A program made the position numbers and the translations under genes. 45,286 bases of DNA from Gonium pectorale (lineage: Eukaryota; Chlorophyta; Chlorophyceae; Chlamydomonadales; Volvocaceae). Under the pieces are notes generated by a model. It was not told the DNA's origin, ran no database searches, and saw nothing but the letters and a program-made list of their open reading frames with translations. The stretch covers positions 60,479 to 105,764 of the forward strand of contig LSYV01000112.1 of assembly GCA_001584585.1 (NCBI GenBank). The letters are read 5' to 3'. This document shows positions 11,101 through 24,200 of the stretch, in pieces (the first letter of the stretch is position 1; each line of letters opens with the position of its first letter).

Positions 11101-14100
11101 GCTGAGATGTGCCGAAGCTGTGGACACGGCGCAAGGGGAGGATTCCAACGATGGGGTTGAGGTTGGAGTCCGAACTACCAAACGTCCCAAACACAGCGCC
11201 GAGCTGGAACAACCGAAGCTGTTTGCGGGCCCCAGGAATTAGTCGGAAAGGGGGTCGGCTATTAGTCCGCAGCGGGGGACGCGGCCGCCAAGGGCCCAGG
11301 GGAGTTCGCATGGCGCCGCAAAGGATGCGCTATTTGCGCGTCCTCCGTCGGGGAGTCCCCCCTCACTCCATCCCAGGCACGGCCGACCCCTCTTATTCTA
11401 CAGACCGAACCGTGGTTCACATTCACCGGACGGCGCCATACATGCGCGCTGCACGTGGTGGACGCCCGCCCGGTGTAGTGCGCCGACCCACGGGTCGTCG
11501 TGCGTGCGTGCGCCAAGACCGCCCGACTCACGCCGAGAAACGCAGCTTGAGGGCCGTGAATGTGGCGTCCGGCATACTGACCACCTTTTTGAAGTACACC
11601 AGGCGCTCCTCGCCGCCTGTGAGTATGTAGGCTTCGTTGGCCGGTCAGGGTATGCAGGTGGGACCGACGGCATTGACCCGTATGCACGCACGTTATGGTG
11701 CAGGCGCGTGATAGACAGGGGCGGCCGCACAGGAGGCCTCCATGTCCATGACAGGCATGGGGCTCAGCTGCCGCAAAGGAGTGCAGCAACTGGTCCGCAA
11801 GTGCGGCAAGGCAGCGGCACTGTCATGCCACGGCAGCGACGCCACTTGCGCGCTGCGCACGAGCAATGCGAGCGCATCCTCAGCACCATCGACCGGGCAC
11901 TGCCTGGGCGGCATGTGCGGCCCCTGCGCAGTCTCACGGTCGCACCCTAACCGCACCCACCCGCCCGCGCCCCCGCAACCCCACCCGCGATCTGGCTGGA
12001 GGCGCCCAGGTACGAGGCCTCGTGCCCCGGTATCCAGGACACAAAGGTGACGAACAGGGTAGCGATCATGATGGCGGCCCGGAAGCCGCGGGCCATGAGC
12101 AGCACCATCAGCAGGCTGCAAGGAGGGGGCGAGGGAGGCCACAGGGGCAGCACGGGAGGGCGGGGCCGGGATACAAAGGTGACGTGGGGGTTACACTGAG
12201 GGAGAGGGCTGCATAAGTAAGCCCGCGCCCAGGCGTGAGAAGACCGTGGGGACCCGGGCGAGTATGTGTGACCCGCAAGTACGCGCCCCCTTTCCCAAGC
12301 CCCTGCCCCTGCTCCGACGGCCCACGCACGTCCCAAACAGCGGCCAGCGACTCACACCCACACGCTCGCTCCCAACACACCCGCCCAGGATGCCCAGCCA
12401 CATCGAGGCGCTCCGCATCTTCATCTGGTTGTCTGGTGATTTGGGAGGGAGGGCGAGGGGAGGGCGGGGGCGGTGCTGAGGCGGCCGTTCTCGTCAAGGT
12501 GCTACGTAGACGGCCTAGGGGGATAATGCGGCAGGGTTGAGGAAGCACGGACGGCTGTTGGGCAAAGGGGCCACAGGAGTGCCGGGGAGTGCCACGTGCC
12601 AGGGTGTGCCAGGGGCGTGAGGACCAAACTACGGCCGGGTGTCTCTGGGCCCACTGACTTCGGAAGCAGCAGCTGCGGCTGCGCCGGCCAGGGCTGTGCC
12701 GGCCCCATCACGCCTCCCTTGGCGCCGGCGTTCAACAGCTCAGATGGGACACATCCACCCAACAGGTACTCAGCCCAACCGCCGGCACCGGTCAACGAAG
12801 TGAATGTGGAGGGAACGAGGGCCGGGGTGTAAGGAATAAGGAACAGGAGAAGCTGACCTCGTCCCCGTACCCGTACCCGTCCCTGGCACGGGCATGAGAG
12901 GTGACAGGGCAACTCACAGCATCTGTAATTGACGGACGCGGGTCCCAGGTTGGCTACCAGCCGGCCCGCGTCGTCTATGCGGCACACAGAGGATGTGTCC
13001 TTCACGGTGTACATATAGGCTCGGTCCTCGAGCTTGCAGCCCCCCAGCGTGACCAGAGTGGCGGGGTCGAAGGACACCAGCCCGATGCCCTCGTTGGTCT
13101 GGGGCAGGGCGGGTGACAGATGTACCGATATGGGTGTCAGGTCAAGTGCCCGGCATGGTGTCAGCGGGCGGGTTGATTAGGTTGTGTGGACCGAACTAGA
13201 TCGGGCGGCGGGCCGGTGCCCTCAGCGGATCTACCGGTACTGCCTGGGCAGCGGGCGGCGGACAGGGCTGTGAATGGGCGGGCGGGAGGCGTGATGGGGC
13301 CGGAACCCGGAAGGGCCGAGGCAGCGCCACCGAACATGGGCGGTACGGGCGGCGCAGTGGTGCGAAGACCCAGGCCCCACATTGCAAGGCCTGCCTGGGT
13401 TCTCTGAAGAGCAACTCCCCACTGCCGTACTGCCTGCATACAGCAGCCAGTAAGGCGCGCCGGGCGGCAGCCAACCCGCCCAACCTCTTCGCGATCTGGC
13501 CGTACAGTGGGTCTGTACGGAGGCCACATGCATATGTATGCCGTACCTGCAGGCCGATGAATGCTAGGAACAGTCCGATGCCGCCCGAGGTGGCCTGAGC
13601 GGGGGGCCGGTGTGGTGTGGGGGGCCGGGGTTATAGCCGTTTTATAGCGCGGAGGGTCCGGGACGTGGCATGTCGGTGCACTAGGGCGGGGCTTCTTGCG
13701 AGGGGGCGGGGGATCAGTGCTGCCAGCGGGAACGCAGCGCCGAGCACAGGTACGGCAGCGGTCGTAACGGTCAAGGGTCGCTCTTGCCCATTGCACGCCC
13801 CACTGGCGCCCACCCATCCACCCACCAGCATGAGGCTCTTGGGCACCAGGCTGGTCAGCTTGCCGCGCAGCCCCACCACCGAGATGAGGATGAACAGCAG
13901 GCCCTGCGGGGCGGGGGGGAGGGCCGGGGGGGGTGAGGTTCCATTTTGTCAGGGCGGGTGGTGAGAGAGGCATCGGGAGGGCCACGCTGGGCCGGCCCCG
14001 ACTCGACCCATCCGCACTCGCTCCGCGGCTGACCCATGCGTCAACCATGCGTGGTCCCGAGCCCGAGCCGAACCCACCTCGCAGAAGCTCGCCGCCAGCG

Positions 14101-16814
14101 CGTCCTGGTACGACACCTGCACACGGTACGGTATGGTGCGGTGTATGTGGTACGGGAAGATGGATGTGTAGCCGGGAGTTCGTAGCTGATCGGTGACGTG
14201 CAGCACAACCCTTGGTTACGCAGATGGTGCTGTGGAGCAGATGGCGCGGGTGCGGGTCCGGTGAAGACGTACAACATCACCGGAACTCCCCCAAAGCCCA
14301 AACTAACTTACTTCCTAGCATTCCTCCCACCAAGCCTACTGCCCCTGGGTTTCTCCCCCGTCGCAGGTTGCCAGCCGCCCTCCTGGACCGTCTTTGCTAG
14401 TTATCGAATACACTTGAGTTCCAAGTGTAATGAGCTAATCAGGATGGGCAACGCACACGGAAAGCTGCAGAGAAGGAGCGCCCGGCAGGCAAGGCTTGGA
14501 TTCCACACTGGGAGCCCATCCTGGCATGCACCCGTTCCTCGAGCTACTGCGACTTACCGTAGCGCAAGGGACGCAAGACAGAGCCCGGGGCACAGGGGAA
14601 GGGCGCGAACGAATGCGACAGCCAAGCCAGGCAACCTGCTGACCCACGGAGCCACCGACCCACCATGCCCCCGGTGCCGAAGAAGCCCACGACGGTGTAC
14701 GCGAAGAAGGCGTTGGCGCCCATGCCGGGCGCCAGGCCGAACGGCAGGTTGCCCACCAGCCCCATCAGCATGCAGCTCACAAAGGAGCCAATGGCCGTGG
14801 CGGAAACCATGGAGCGCTTGGCCCGCTCCTGAGGATGGAGGGGGGGAGCGAGGGAGTGAAGGAGCGTATGCCGAGGGGTTGGTGATAGGGGCATAGTGCG
14901 GCGGAGGTCGCACGTGAAGTGATTATGCGACCTTACTTCCGAAAGCACGCTTGCGCATGAATGAAGCAATGTTGGCAGCACAAGCACGTAGAGGCAAGCT
15001 ACATAAAGGGTGCTGGCTACGGGTGCCAATGTGCAATGCATGCGTGCGTGTGCGTGTATGCGTACAACACCAACAGACGGACCCACGCGTGAGGCGGCCC
15101 TGCAGCGCCTGCTCCCTCCAAGGAAAGCTACAACAAGGGGAATGCTGTAATTTTTGTGCAAATGTACGGCAAGCGACGTTCTGTGACGCACATGTACAAC
15201 ACGCACATGTACGGCAACCGCACAACACCCATGCGGCAGCTGCGGCAGCACAGAGTGTGCGGCCTGACCCGGCCGCACAGCGTGCCGTACCTTGCACGCC
15301 AAGTAACCCGGATCAAATCCGTCTCCGGTTCCGAACATGCATCCAGGCTGGGCGCAGGGTCAAAGGGGATAGAAGCGTGGGAGATGAGTGCGACACGCAG
15401 GCGCACAAACAGACCCATGGGTCAGTTGCAACAACGCATGGGCCCCCTCCCTCCAGCCCACCGCCGCGCGCCGCCCGCCCTAAACCCTCCACCCCCCATC
15501 CAACCCCCTTGCCCCAGCCCCACCTGGCCCTTGTTGTAGGTGCAGTCGTGCACGGTGCAGGGCCCACCCGTGTCCGACACGATGGCCCCGTTCACCGCCA
15601 GGATGTACGCCTGTTTACAACAGTTGCGCACGCACGTTGCGATTACGTTGGGCGGGGGAGACCCGTACCATAGTTGGTTGATTGGTTAGTTGAGGTGGGG
15701 GCAGAAGCGCTCAGCAGAGGATGCACGGCGATCGGTGGGCGGGCGGGCTTTTGGGACAGCTGACGCGGGGTAGAGACGGCAATCATTGCCCTTTACCCCA
15801 CCCCACCACTTGCAATTCGTCCATGGCCACGTCCATGGCCTCCCCGGGTCAGCAACTACTCCTGGACATTAGACGTGTAACCTGTAACCCAGGTCCAGCG
15901 TGGTCCAGCGGGATCGACATTGCCGCCTGATTACAGTCCTCCGAGCGCCAGAGGCCATGCCGGGCGCGCGTTGCCACACACGAACTCACCATGGTGAGGA
16001 AGGTGACGGTGCCGGCACGGATCTCCGTTGTGAACTTGGCTTTGCGCTCCTTGAAGCAGAAGTAACGACCCACCTATGAAATGGAGTTCAAGAAGTCGTG
16101 CGGCGAGGGCATTCGGATGAGACAGAAGCGGCCATGAGAATGGGCGGCGTTTGGGCGGGATGTGTGTGCAGGTGTGTGGCATGACGGGGGGTGGGGAGCT
16201 GGGGCTGGGGCTGGGGCGTAGGCGCTGGTGCTGGCGTGGTCCACAATGGTTGATCTGTTCAGGGGTGTGCGGTTAGTTGGTTCGGTTGGTTGGGATTCGT
16301 TCGTTAGGGCTTCGTTAGGACTGAGCGGCAGGCGTCCTTGGGAGCACGGCAATAATATGCAGCACAGCGTCATGACGGTCAGGTGAATTTGCTACGCTGG
16401 GCGGTGTTAGGCACGCGCAAGAAAGAATTGGTACATGTGCCTGGCACGAAGCCAGGAGCCCGGCTGGCGAGTCCGTGGGTCGCAGTCCTTGCAAAAAGTT
16501 AGAGAGCTGCATAATTGGCACCGAAAGCCGCCCTATCCAAAATCGCAACTTCGTGCGCGACGCGCGTGAAGGGCCGCAGTCGGACTTACAGGGCTGTCTT
16601 CCACCACCCTATTGAGCCGATGCAACAGGCCCACGCGACAATGCACATCGGGTCCATCATCATCTCGAGGTTTGGCGCACTCCACTGCGCACTGCGTTTC
16701 TTCGTCCACGGCGGGGTCATCCGGCTCCACCGGCTGCTGTTCCCTCGCTGTTTCCTCAAGCGGCCTGGCAAAAAACTGTGATTTTGAAAACGGATTTCTT
16801 CTCAGGGTTAACAT
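8169..16814 (-). CDS. AzgA-type purine (adenine/guanine/hypoxanthine) permease, 17 exons
   Basis: Exons in transcript order: 16814-16590, 16073-15990, 15610-15524, 15347-15291, 14828-14664, 14116-14078, 13903-13826, 13594-13547, 13098-12918, 12432-12381, 12115-11985, 11616-11532, 11117-11019, 10625-10483, 10020-9976, 9477-9164, 8945-8169. All junctions are in phase, giving 869 aa. The core (about 60-611) carries AzgA-subfamily NCS2 hallmarks: KFTTEIRAGTVTFLTMAYIL (about 90-107), GNLPFGLAPGMGANAFFAY (about 177-195), LDSTGTFFSMA, GIREGGRTG (492-500) and SIPPYATGPALILVGALMM. Such proteins are plasma-membrane proton-coupled purine importers. After the last helices comes a roughly 258-residue cytosolic tail: a charged Glu/Arg/Ala-rich helix likely to form a coiled coil, then Ser, Gly and Asp tracts. 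That tail is far longer than in fungal or bacterial AzgA. The N-terminal 60 residues are acidic and variable. The exon 12-13 junction (11532/11117) is the least secure; it was chosen because it alone keeps phase. Confidence 0.9.
9628..9673. repeat. Short tandem repeat GGTCGGAGGGAG
   Basis: Roughly four imperfect 12-13 bp units sit in a permease intron (9478-9975). This is a G-rich minisatellite with no evident function. Confidence 0.6.
10262..10303. repeat. Perfect 19-bp inverted repeat in a permease intron
   Basis: Two perfectly complementary 19-bp arms (10262-10280 and 10285-10303) flank a 4-base loop, AGAC. It lies in the 462-bp intron 10021-10482 of the permease gene. In RNA it would form a very stable GC-rich hairpin. 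It could be a fold-back footprint, a small MITE core or a structured intronic element. Confidence 0.85.
10676..10744. repeat. Duplicated GGCGGTGCGAGACGCGTGG block
   Basis: The block occurs twice (from 10679 and from 10719), separated by tandem copies of CACGCGTGG. It lies in the permease intron 10626-11018 and looks like local slippage or unequal duplication. Confidence 0.55.
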
Positions 16815-18291
16815 TCTAGGTTGGAAGGGTTACTGTAGACTTTTGCACGTCAGGCAGGCTGCTGCCCAATAATGTGGCGCTCCTGTGGTGGCACTCTGAT
16901 GGACCTACAGCCATTAATCTGCGCGTGTGTCAAGTCTAACGTACAAGTCTCAGGCAATACCAGCCGTATATGCGACTGGGGAAAGCGCAGGACGGTTCGT
17001 TGCATACATGGTTCCGGCTGGGCATATCCTAATGCGCGCATAACTGACATATAGCTCGCAATCCATAATCGTCACGGCAGTAGTTTTCCCAGGGACCCTA
17101 ACTGGATTCTGCTGACTGCCAGTACTTACTAAAAGTGAGGGTATCTTGGGTTCCTGGGTTTGCGTGTCTTACCGGCAGGTATTCATTACTACATATTGCT
17201 TGGGTATTAGTGATTGAGTAGTAACTGGGGCGCGAAGCGGTACCACCCTGCCTGCTGGATGGCCACGGATCCCTGTTTGGGCCAAGCGTATGACTTCCGT
17301 TATATGGTTTCCGTGCACGAAGGTACCACTTGCGAAAGGCGCACCGCAGATACGACGACGACAGAGGATGCGTACAATACTGCGCTGCTCATGTACCGGT
17401 ATGTATGTACGCCTGAATGCGCAGGAAGGGAATCGCACACGAGCTGCTACAAGGGTGGCAAATAGATAGCATTTCATCCTGAACTGCGCCCGGGGGGCTA
17501 CAACTGTGGATTGCACCCGTAGAGCCATGCATCATGCACGCCGTCCCATACATCAAGCCCGCATCGCTGCCGCACCCTGGTGGGTTAGCATTACCGTGCC
17601 CCCACACGGGCACGGCCACGGGCAGTGTCATCTGCCATCTGCCGTCGCCCGTCAACGCCAGCATCCCCAGCATCCCATCGCCGCCAGCGCCCACACCGCG
17701 GCAGTCGAGCTACAATGAGTCGAGTCGAGCTACCGGTACGACGACCATGCCGGTCAACGCGCCGCGCGCCAACCGGGTTTCCTCCACTCCCCCCCCTACA
17801 CACACACGGGGAGGGGGGGCAGTGGATCGCCGACACCTTCGGGAGCCGGCGAAACGAGGCAAGGACCGGCTCGGCTGCCGGACGGGACATACACTGCTGG
17901 CGCCCAGCTCGTCGTTATTCATTCACCTTTCCCTTCAACCCCCACACGGGCTCCGCCGGTCCGCCGGTCCACCCACAGGGCGGGGCACCCCTCCCCCCCC
18001 TTCGATGCGACCCGACGCCACCCGACGCTGGCGGGCGCTCGTGCAGCGTGTCGCCCCCCCCTCCGCTGGCCGCCGTGTCTTGCTGCCACTTGGGGACGGG
18101 GGGACAAGAGGCCTTCACCGCACACAAGCACAAGCACAAACACACACGCACGCGCACGCAGGCGCAGCACCGTACACCGCTAACTCACGAACTCACGCAC
18201 GAGCATGCACGCATGCACGTACGGCGAGTGCGGTCTTCCCTCGCGGCTGACGCAGTGTGATGCCGCCTTCCCCCGGGATCCAGCTCCGTCG
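16815..18291. other. Permease upstream region and pseudouridine synthase 3' flank
   Basis: No gene is supported here. The first part (from 16815) should hold the minus-strand promoter of the permease; no obvious TATA box was seen. The distal part should hold the 3' UTR of the pseudouridine synthase. A copy of the dispersed 45-bp motif sits at 17886-17946 in reverse orientation. A CA-rich run lies at 18121-18170. Confidence 0.5.
17886..17946 (-). repeat. Dispersed motif copy A (core GAGCTGGGCGCCAGCAG)
   Basis: On the minus strand this reads a TTGAAGGGAAAGG lead, then GAATGAATAACGAC, then the core GAGCTGGGCGCCAGCAG (17894-17910), then TGTATGTCCCG. The same arrangement recurs at 20095, 24072 and 29715. 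This copy is outside coding sequence, about 350 bp past the pseudouridine synthase stop. Confidence 0.8.
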
Positions 18292-21200
18292 CTACGGCTC
18301 CGGCCCAGACGCAGCGGCCGCCGCCTCAGCCGCCGCCTTCGCTGCCCCTTCCGCCTCAGCCGCCGCCTTCGCTGCAGCCTCCGCCTCGGCCGCCGCCTCG
18401 GCTGCTGCCCTTGCTGCCGCCTCCGCTGCCGCCTCCGCCTCGACCTGCCGCTGCCGCGCCCGCTCCGCGCGCACCTGCTCCCAGGCGATGTGCGCCCGGA
18501 CCACCTCCTCCTGGGCCTGCGCGTACAAGGCGGGGGGGGGGGACCAGCGGCACGCCGCGCGCAGGACGCGAGGGGGCGGAGGGGTTCCAAACACACGGGC
18601 TCAGCACTGGTGTCGGGACAGACCCGCTGCAGCACAGGCAGCTCGCCGCGTGCCGGTACGCAGCCGTTGGGTCACACATAGTATCGGTACTGTGTCCGGT
18701 ACTGCGCAGTGTCGACCAACAGAGCTGCGGTGGAGCACAGCACACGGGGGGCCGCGAGCGACGATGCGATACGGGAGATGGCCCTGGCTCGGGGCCCTTC
18801 ACAAGCACCCGCCCCGCGCGGCCCCGCGCGCGGCCGCATCCGAGATCCAACCGGCCCCTCTGCCGTGCTGCTCTTCAACCTGCTTCGCTCCGCTTCGCTC
18901 CGCTTCGCTCCGCTTCGCCCCGCTTCGCTTTGCTGCTCTTACGGGGCCGGTAGCATGGGTCGCGCACGCACCCCGCACACACCCGGGTGGCAACGCCCCC
19001 TATGCCCTACTCGCACCCACCCACCCACCTGGGCGTCCCAGTAGAATCGCGGCAGGCAGCGGTCAAAGCGCTCCCAGTCGGGGTGGCTCAGCAGCTCGTT
19101 CAGCGCGGGATCCAGGGACTGCGGGGGCCGAGGCGGGTGGGAAACAGGGGGGGGGCCAAAGAAGAAGGGAATCGGGAACGACACAGGGGTGAGAACACGT
19201 GTTTATTTTGGTGGGAACGGGGTGGCGTCCAGAAGCACTCCCCCACTGGGACGAGCGGTTGGTGGGGCGTGCGGGCAGGGCGGGCACCTGTCTTGTGTTT
19301 GTTAGAGAAGCGTGGGAGTACGCTCGTCTGGTGGGTTGTGGGCTGTGTAGGCTGCGCCCCACCCACGCACGCACCCCCACCCCTTGGCCTTCGCCGCGCG
19401 CCAGCCATGTCCAACTGCCAACCAAACCGACCACACCAACCACCAACCGACCCACCACCACCACCACCACCACCAGACAGCTGCGATCAGGCCCCACCCA
19501 CGCACGCAACCCACCTGTTGCCGGAACGCCGCCAGGTTGGCCGCCCCGCCCGACCGCAGCTGCAGCCGGTCGCCGGACCAGCGAGCCACCCTCGCCTCGT
19601 CGCCGCCCGCCTGCGGCCGCGTTCCGGGGTACCGGGGGGGGGCTGACGAGTTTGAGAATCATGCGGTTGTTGAGGACGGGCACCGGCTCGCATGTGCGCG
19701 CTGGGGATGGGTTTGGGGGCCGCGGAAAGGGCGGGAACCGACAGGACAAACCGGCAGAAACGCCAGAGGTTCGCAGGATAAAATAAACCGATCAAACACA
19801 CATGCCACCAGGCGCACCTTGCGGAAGGGCGGGAAGGTGCAGTCTGCCAGGATGAGCGTGTGCGGCGGCGCGCGCGGCACCGTGACCCGCGAGTGGCCCG
19901 CCAGCGAGGCGCGCAGCAGCGGCAGCGGCAGCATGCCCCGCGCCACCGCCAGCGCGCCGCCGATCATGTGGCGGATCTGGTGCAGCATAAACGACATGCC
20001 GCGCACCCGCAGGCGCACGCAGGGGACGCCGCCTGATGCGGGGTGAGGGGTGGCAGGGGTGGGAGGGGTGGGAGGGGTGGTGTGGGGAGTTGTGGGGAAA
20101 GGGAATGAACAACGGTGAGCTGGGCGCCAGCAGCGTTTGTCTCGTCCGGGGGGAAGGGTGGGCGTGGGGGCGGGGGTGGGAGGGAGCGGGCGGGAGGGAG
20201 GGGCGTAAGGGAGGGGTGTGGGGGCGTATGGGGGTACACGCAGCGGGCGCCGCCTGACCGTCGTGGTGCGGTTGGGGGTTGGCAGGGGGAGGGGCAGGGG
20301 GAGGGGCAGGGGGAGGGAGGGCGGGTAAAGGAGACATCGTAAACGGTGTAGCGCAAAGGAGGGCGAGCAGTACGGTGGCGGCAGTTCGTTTTGACCGCCG
20401 CCCGGGGAGGCGGTCAAAACGAAGTGGCGGCGGCGGCGGCTCACCGGGCACCAGGGGCGCGGGCTCGTCGGCCGTGAAGCTGACGATGGTACGGAAGTGC
20501 CGTACCGTGACGCGGTCCCGCGGGTCAGCCGACGTCTCGTACAGCCAGCGGCACGACTGGACCCACGGCCGCGGGGCGGCGCCAGGCTGGGGGGTTGTGG
20601 GGGGCAGGGGCGCAGCGGAAATGGAGGGGCAGGGGGAGGGAGGGGGCGGGGGCACGTTGCCGTGAGGGACTGCTGCAGCCTCGTTCGGTACGGTCCGACG
20701 GTGCGGGCTGCCGTGGTACGGGAGGTGTCCCCATGTACGGCGCGGGATACAGGAACGCCAAGGAGCGGCACCTCCTGCCAGGCTGGGGCCCGGTCCCTCC
20801 CCGCCACGTGCTCCGTCCCCGCCGCCGTCGCGGGCTGCCCACCTCATCGCCGTCGCCCTCGGACAGGCCCAACTCCTCCTCGTCGACATCCTCGTCGCCG
20901 GTGACCTCGTCATCCTCCTGTACGTGTGGGGGTGGGGAGGTGGGGTGGGGAGGTAGGGAGGCCCACACTCGCCCGCACCGCCAATCGCCATCAGCAGCAG
21001 CAGCAGCAGCCAGTCAACGCGCAGGGGCGCGCACTTGGAATGCACACGGCGGGGCGCACACGGGGGCACACACGGTCACGCGTGTTGCCTCGTGTGCGCC
21101 ACACACACCAGGCCACACCGCCGCACGTGCCACGTTATGCCGCTGGTCGCTCGTTCCACTCCCCCCAAAACCCGTCCACGTCCACGTCCAGGTCCACGGC

Positions 21201-24200
21201 CCCCATCTCCGTCGTCACCAGCCAACGCACCTCCAGGGGTCCATCTTCGTCCTTGGCCGCCGCCCGCCCGCTGCGCCTGTCCCGCTGGGACCGCGCCCGC
21301 CTGACATCCCCATCGTCGTCGTCGTCGTCGTCGTCGCCGTCATCGGTGCCGCTGGCGACAGCCCTCGCCGCCGCGAGCTCCTCCTGCGCCGCCGCCTCAG
21401 CTGCCGCCGCCTGCGCCGCCTCAGCGCCACGGTCGCCGGCATCGCTGCCGTCAGACTCCGCGGCAGCAGCGGCTGCGGCGGCAGCCTCCTCCGCCCTGGC
21501 CGCCTTGCGAGCCTCTGCAAAGCGGAGGCACGAAGCGACGCAGCCGCATCGAGCCGCCGCGGCATCACATGAATGCTCCCAGCCCCCAGGCCCAGGTCCC
21601 GTCCACGTCATTTGCCCCTCTCACCCACCCCCCACCTCACCCACACCCCACCGACGCCTGTACACACTAGTGTCGAGTTCCGGGCATAGCGAGCACTCCA
21701 TCCCACCCCTGACCCCTCCCGCCCTACCCCCGGTGCATAGTGCCGTGCCGCACTGCGCTCCCACCACCTTCCGCCGCTCCCCCCCTCACGCGCATCGCGC
21801 CGCCTCCATTGCGCCCCCACCTGGATACCCGTCTCGTGCAATCATCCCCGCCCACCGCCCCGCCCACCGCCCCGCCCACCACCCCGGCCACCGCCTCCAA
21901 ACCAGGGTGCGCCGCCCTCCGCCGCCCCCCGCCCCCCACGCGCCCACCTCGGTCTTTGGCCGTCACCACATACGTCTTGCGCTTGGCGGTGTAGTTGTGG
22001 AAGGGGTGGGTGCCCACGTAGCAGCCCAGCGCCGCCCGCAGCCGCCCCAGAGCCGCAGCCATCTCCGCCGCATCGCGCCCGTCGCTTTCGCCGCCCGCCG
22101 GCGCCGCCCCAGCTGCGGCGGGCTGGGCCCCGGGCCCCAGCAGCAGGTGCGCGGGCAGGAAGTACTCATAGGTGCGGTCGAAGCAGAACCTGGCGGCGGG
22201 GTAGGCGGGGTGGTGAGGGGGGGCCGTTAAGAAGGGTGTGGCGGCGGGACACACTGTAAGATTGCAGCGGTGGACGCAGCCGCAGCCGCACAGAGCAGCC
22301 GCCCCCCATAACGCTAAAACACGTGCGTATGCGAAAGCTGCGGCTCGCATTGCGGCCTACATTACGCTCCGCTCAACCTCCCCCCCGTACGATGTACGAT
22401 GTACGGTGCACGGTGCACGGTGCATACCGTACGGTGCTCACCGCACCTTCGCGCGTTGAACTTCTTGTTGACGCGCTGGGCGCTGAAGACGCGGACCTGC
22501 GCCCAGGACGGGGTCATTGGGTTGGAAGGCGTTCACAGAAGAGAAGCACTGGAGGTCTCATGGGTTTGGGGGGTTGGGTGCAGAAGCGGCGGCGGAAACG
22601 CCAGCCCCTTGGCTGCACACGAGCACGCCGCCGTTCCCGCCTGGACTCAGTGCCAGAGCTCACCGCCCTTCCGGGGGCACAAACGACAAACGAGGCCGGG
22701 CTGCCTCGCCAAGCCGCTGCGTTCCCTTCCGAAGACACCTTGCGGAGGGCGCCGGGGAGGCGACCGCCCGCGCGCAGCAGCGCCCTGGCGGACACCCAGC
22801 CCGCCCGCCAGCCCCTCACCCAGCCTCCCAGCCACCCAGACTGCCATCCCCACCTCCTGCGGCAGCTGCGCGTTCAGAGCAGCGGCGATCTCGAGGCCCT
22901 CCGGGTCGGCGTCGAACCTGCGCGCGTGTGTGTGTGGGGAGGGGGACGGGGCATCTCACGGTGGGGTGAAGGGAGTGCACAGCGTCAGCACGAGGGCACG
23001 GGAGTGGGGAGCTTGGGACGCAAGCCACCCGGGCCGTCCCGATGCTACCCCGTCCGGGCCAGCGGCACATGGAGCGGGCGGGGGGAAGACCACTGACGTG
23101 CGCATACGCGCCGGAGTGGCGCAACCTGGCGGACCTCGGCGGCAAACACCCAACACATCCATCTCGCCTGCACAAGAAGAATCCACTCGCGGCACTCACA
23201 AGCAGGCCTCGTCCCTCCCTCCCAACATGGCGCCCTCCCGCCCCCGCCCCAACACGCCTCCCGCCCTTTCTGGCCGCCCCACGCCCCACGCCACGCCATC
23301 CATCTCCCGCCCTCCCGCCTCAACCCTCGCCCCCCCCCCGCCGCGACCCGCCAGCCTTCCCACGCCCGCCTCACTGCTCTCCTCCCCGGCCGCAATCCCC
23401 ACCAACCCTCCCGCTCACGCCGCCCCTCCCGCCCTCCCGCCTCACCGCTCGCTCCGCCGCCGTGACCCAGCCAGCCCCGCCCGGCCCCTCCCACCCTCCC
23501 GCCTCACCGCTCGCTCCCCCGCCGTCACGCACCCCGCCCGGCCCCTCCCGCCCTCGCGCCTCACCGCTCGTCCCCCGGCAGCAGCACCCTCAGGCCACAC
23601 ACCGTCGCAACACTGTGCACGCCCTTGTCGGTGCGGCTGTTGCGGGTCCACTTGATCTTCTTCAGGTCGCCGAAGTTGGACTCGGCGATCAGATCGGCGC
23701 CAAACACGGCCCGCTCCAGGACCGCCTCCACGGTGCTGTCCGGGCAGGCGGACAGGCGGTTTACCTGGAGGCCTGCCGGAAGGCGACGGGGAGGGGGGAT
23801 AGGGGGAGGTGGGGAGGGGAGGGGAGTTATTCAGTCCGTGGCAAAAGCTGACTGATGACCGTCGAGCAAAGAATCGTTGGGGAGGGGAGGGGAGTGGAAG
23901 AAGGAGGGGTATGAATGCCGACGAGGTGAGGAGAAGGGGAGGAGAAGGGTGGAGGAGGAACACAGAGGCATACGGGCTTGGATGCGGGAGGAGGGCGAAG
24001 GGCACGCACACGGCAGCAAGGGGGCAGGGCGTCGGCATCCCTGGGAGCTGGGGACGGGAGGGGAGGGATTTGAAGGAGAAGGGGTATGAATAACAACGGG
24101 CTGGGCGCCAGCAGCGTTTGTCCCGGAGGGAGAGAGAGGAGATGCATCGGTGGAGCGGGAGGATCGTCGGCCAAGCGCTGTGGAGGGCGGGGGCGGATGG

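Noticed and set aside
8169..16814. SulP sulfate transporter as an alternative identity for the permease
   Set aside because: GIREGGRTG, the NLPFGLAPGMGANAFFAY block and SIPPYATGPA are AzgA/NCS2 hallmarks, and no STAS domain is present in the tail.
19659..21069. Very long minus-strand open frames (382 and 425 aa) rich in Pro and Arg
   Set aside because: They run through introns of the pseudouridine synthase; only the family-matching segments bounded by splice sites are coding, and GC-rich DNA keeps frames open by chance.
22323..23851. Long plus-strand open frames of Pro/Ala/Ser composition
   Set aside because: They lie antisense to introns and exons of the pseudouridine synthase and have no domain signal.
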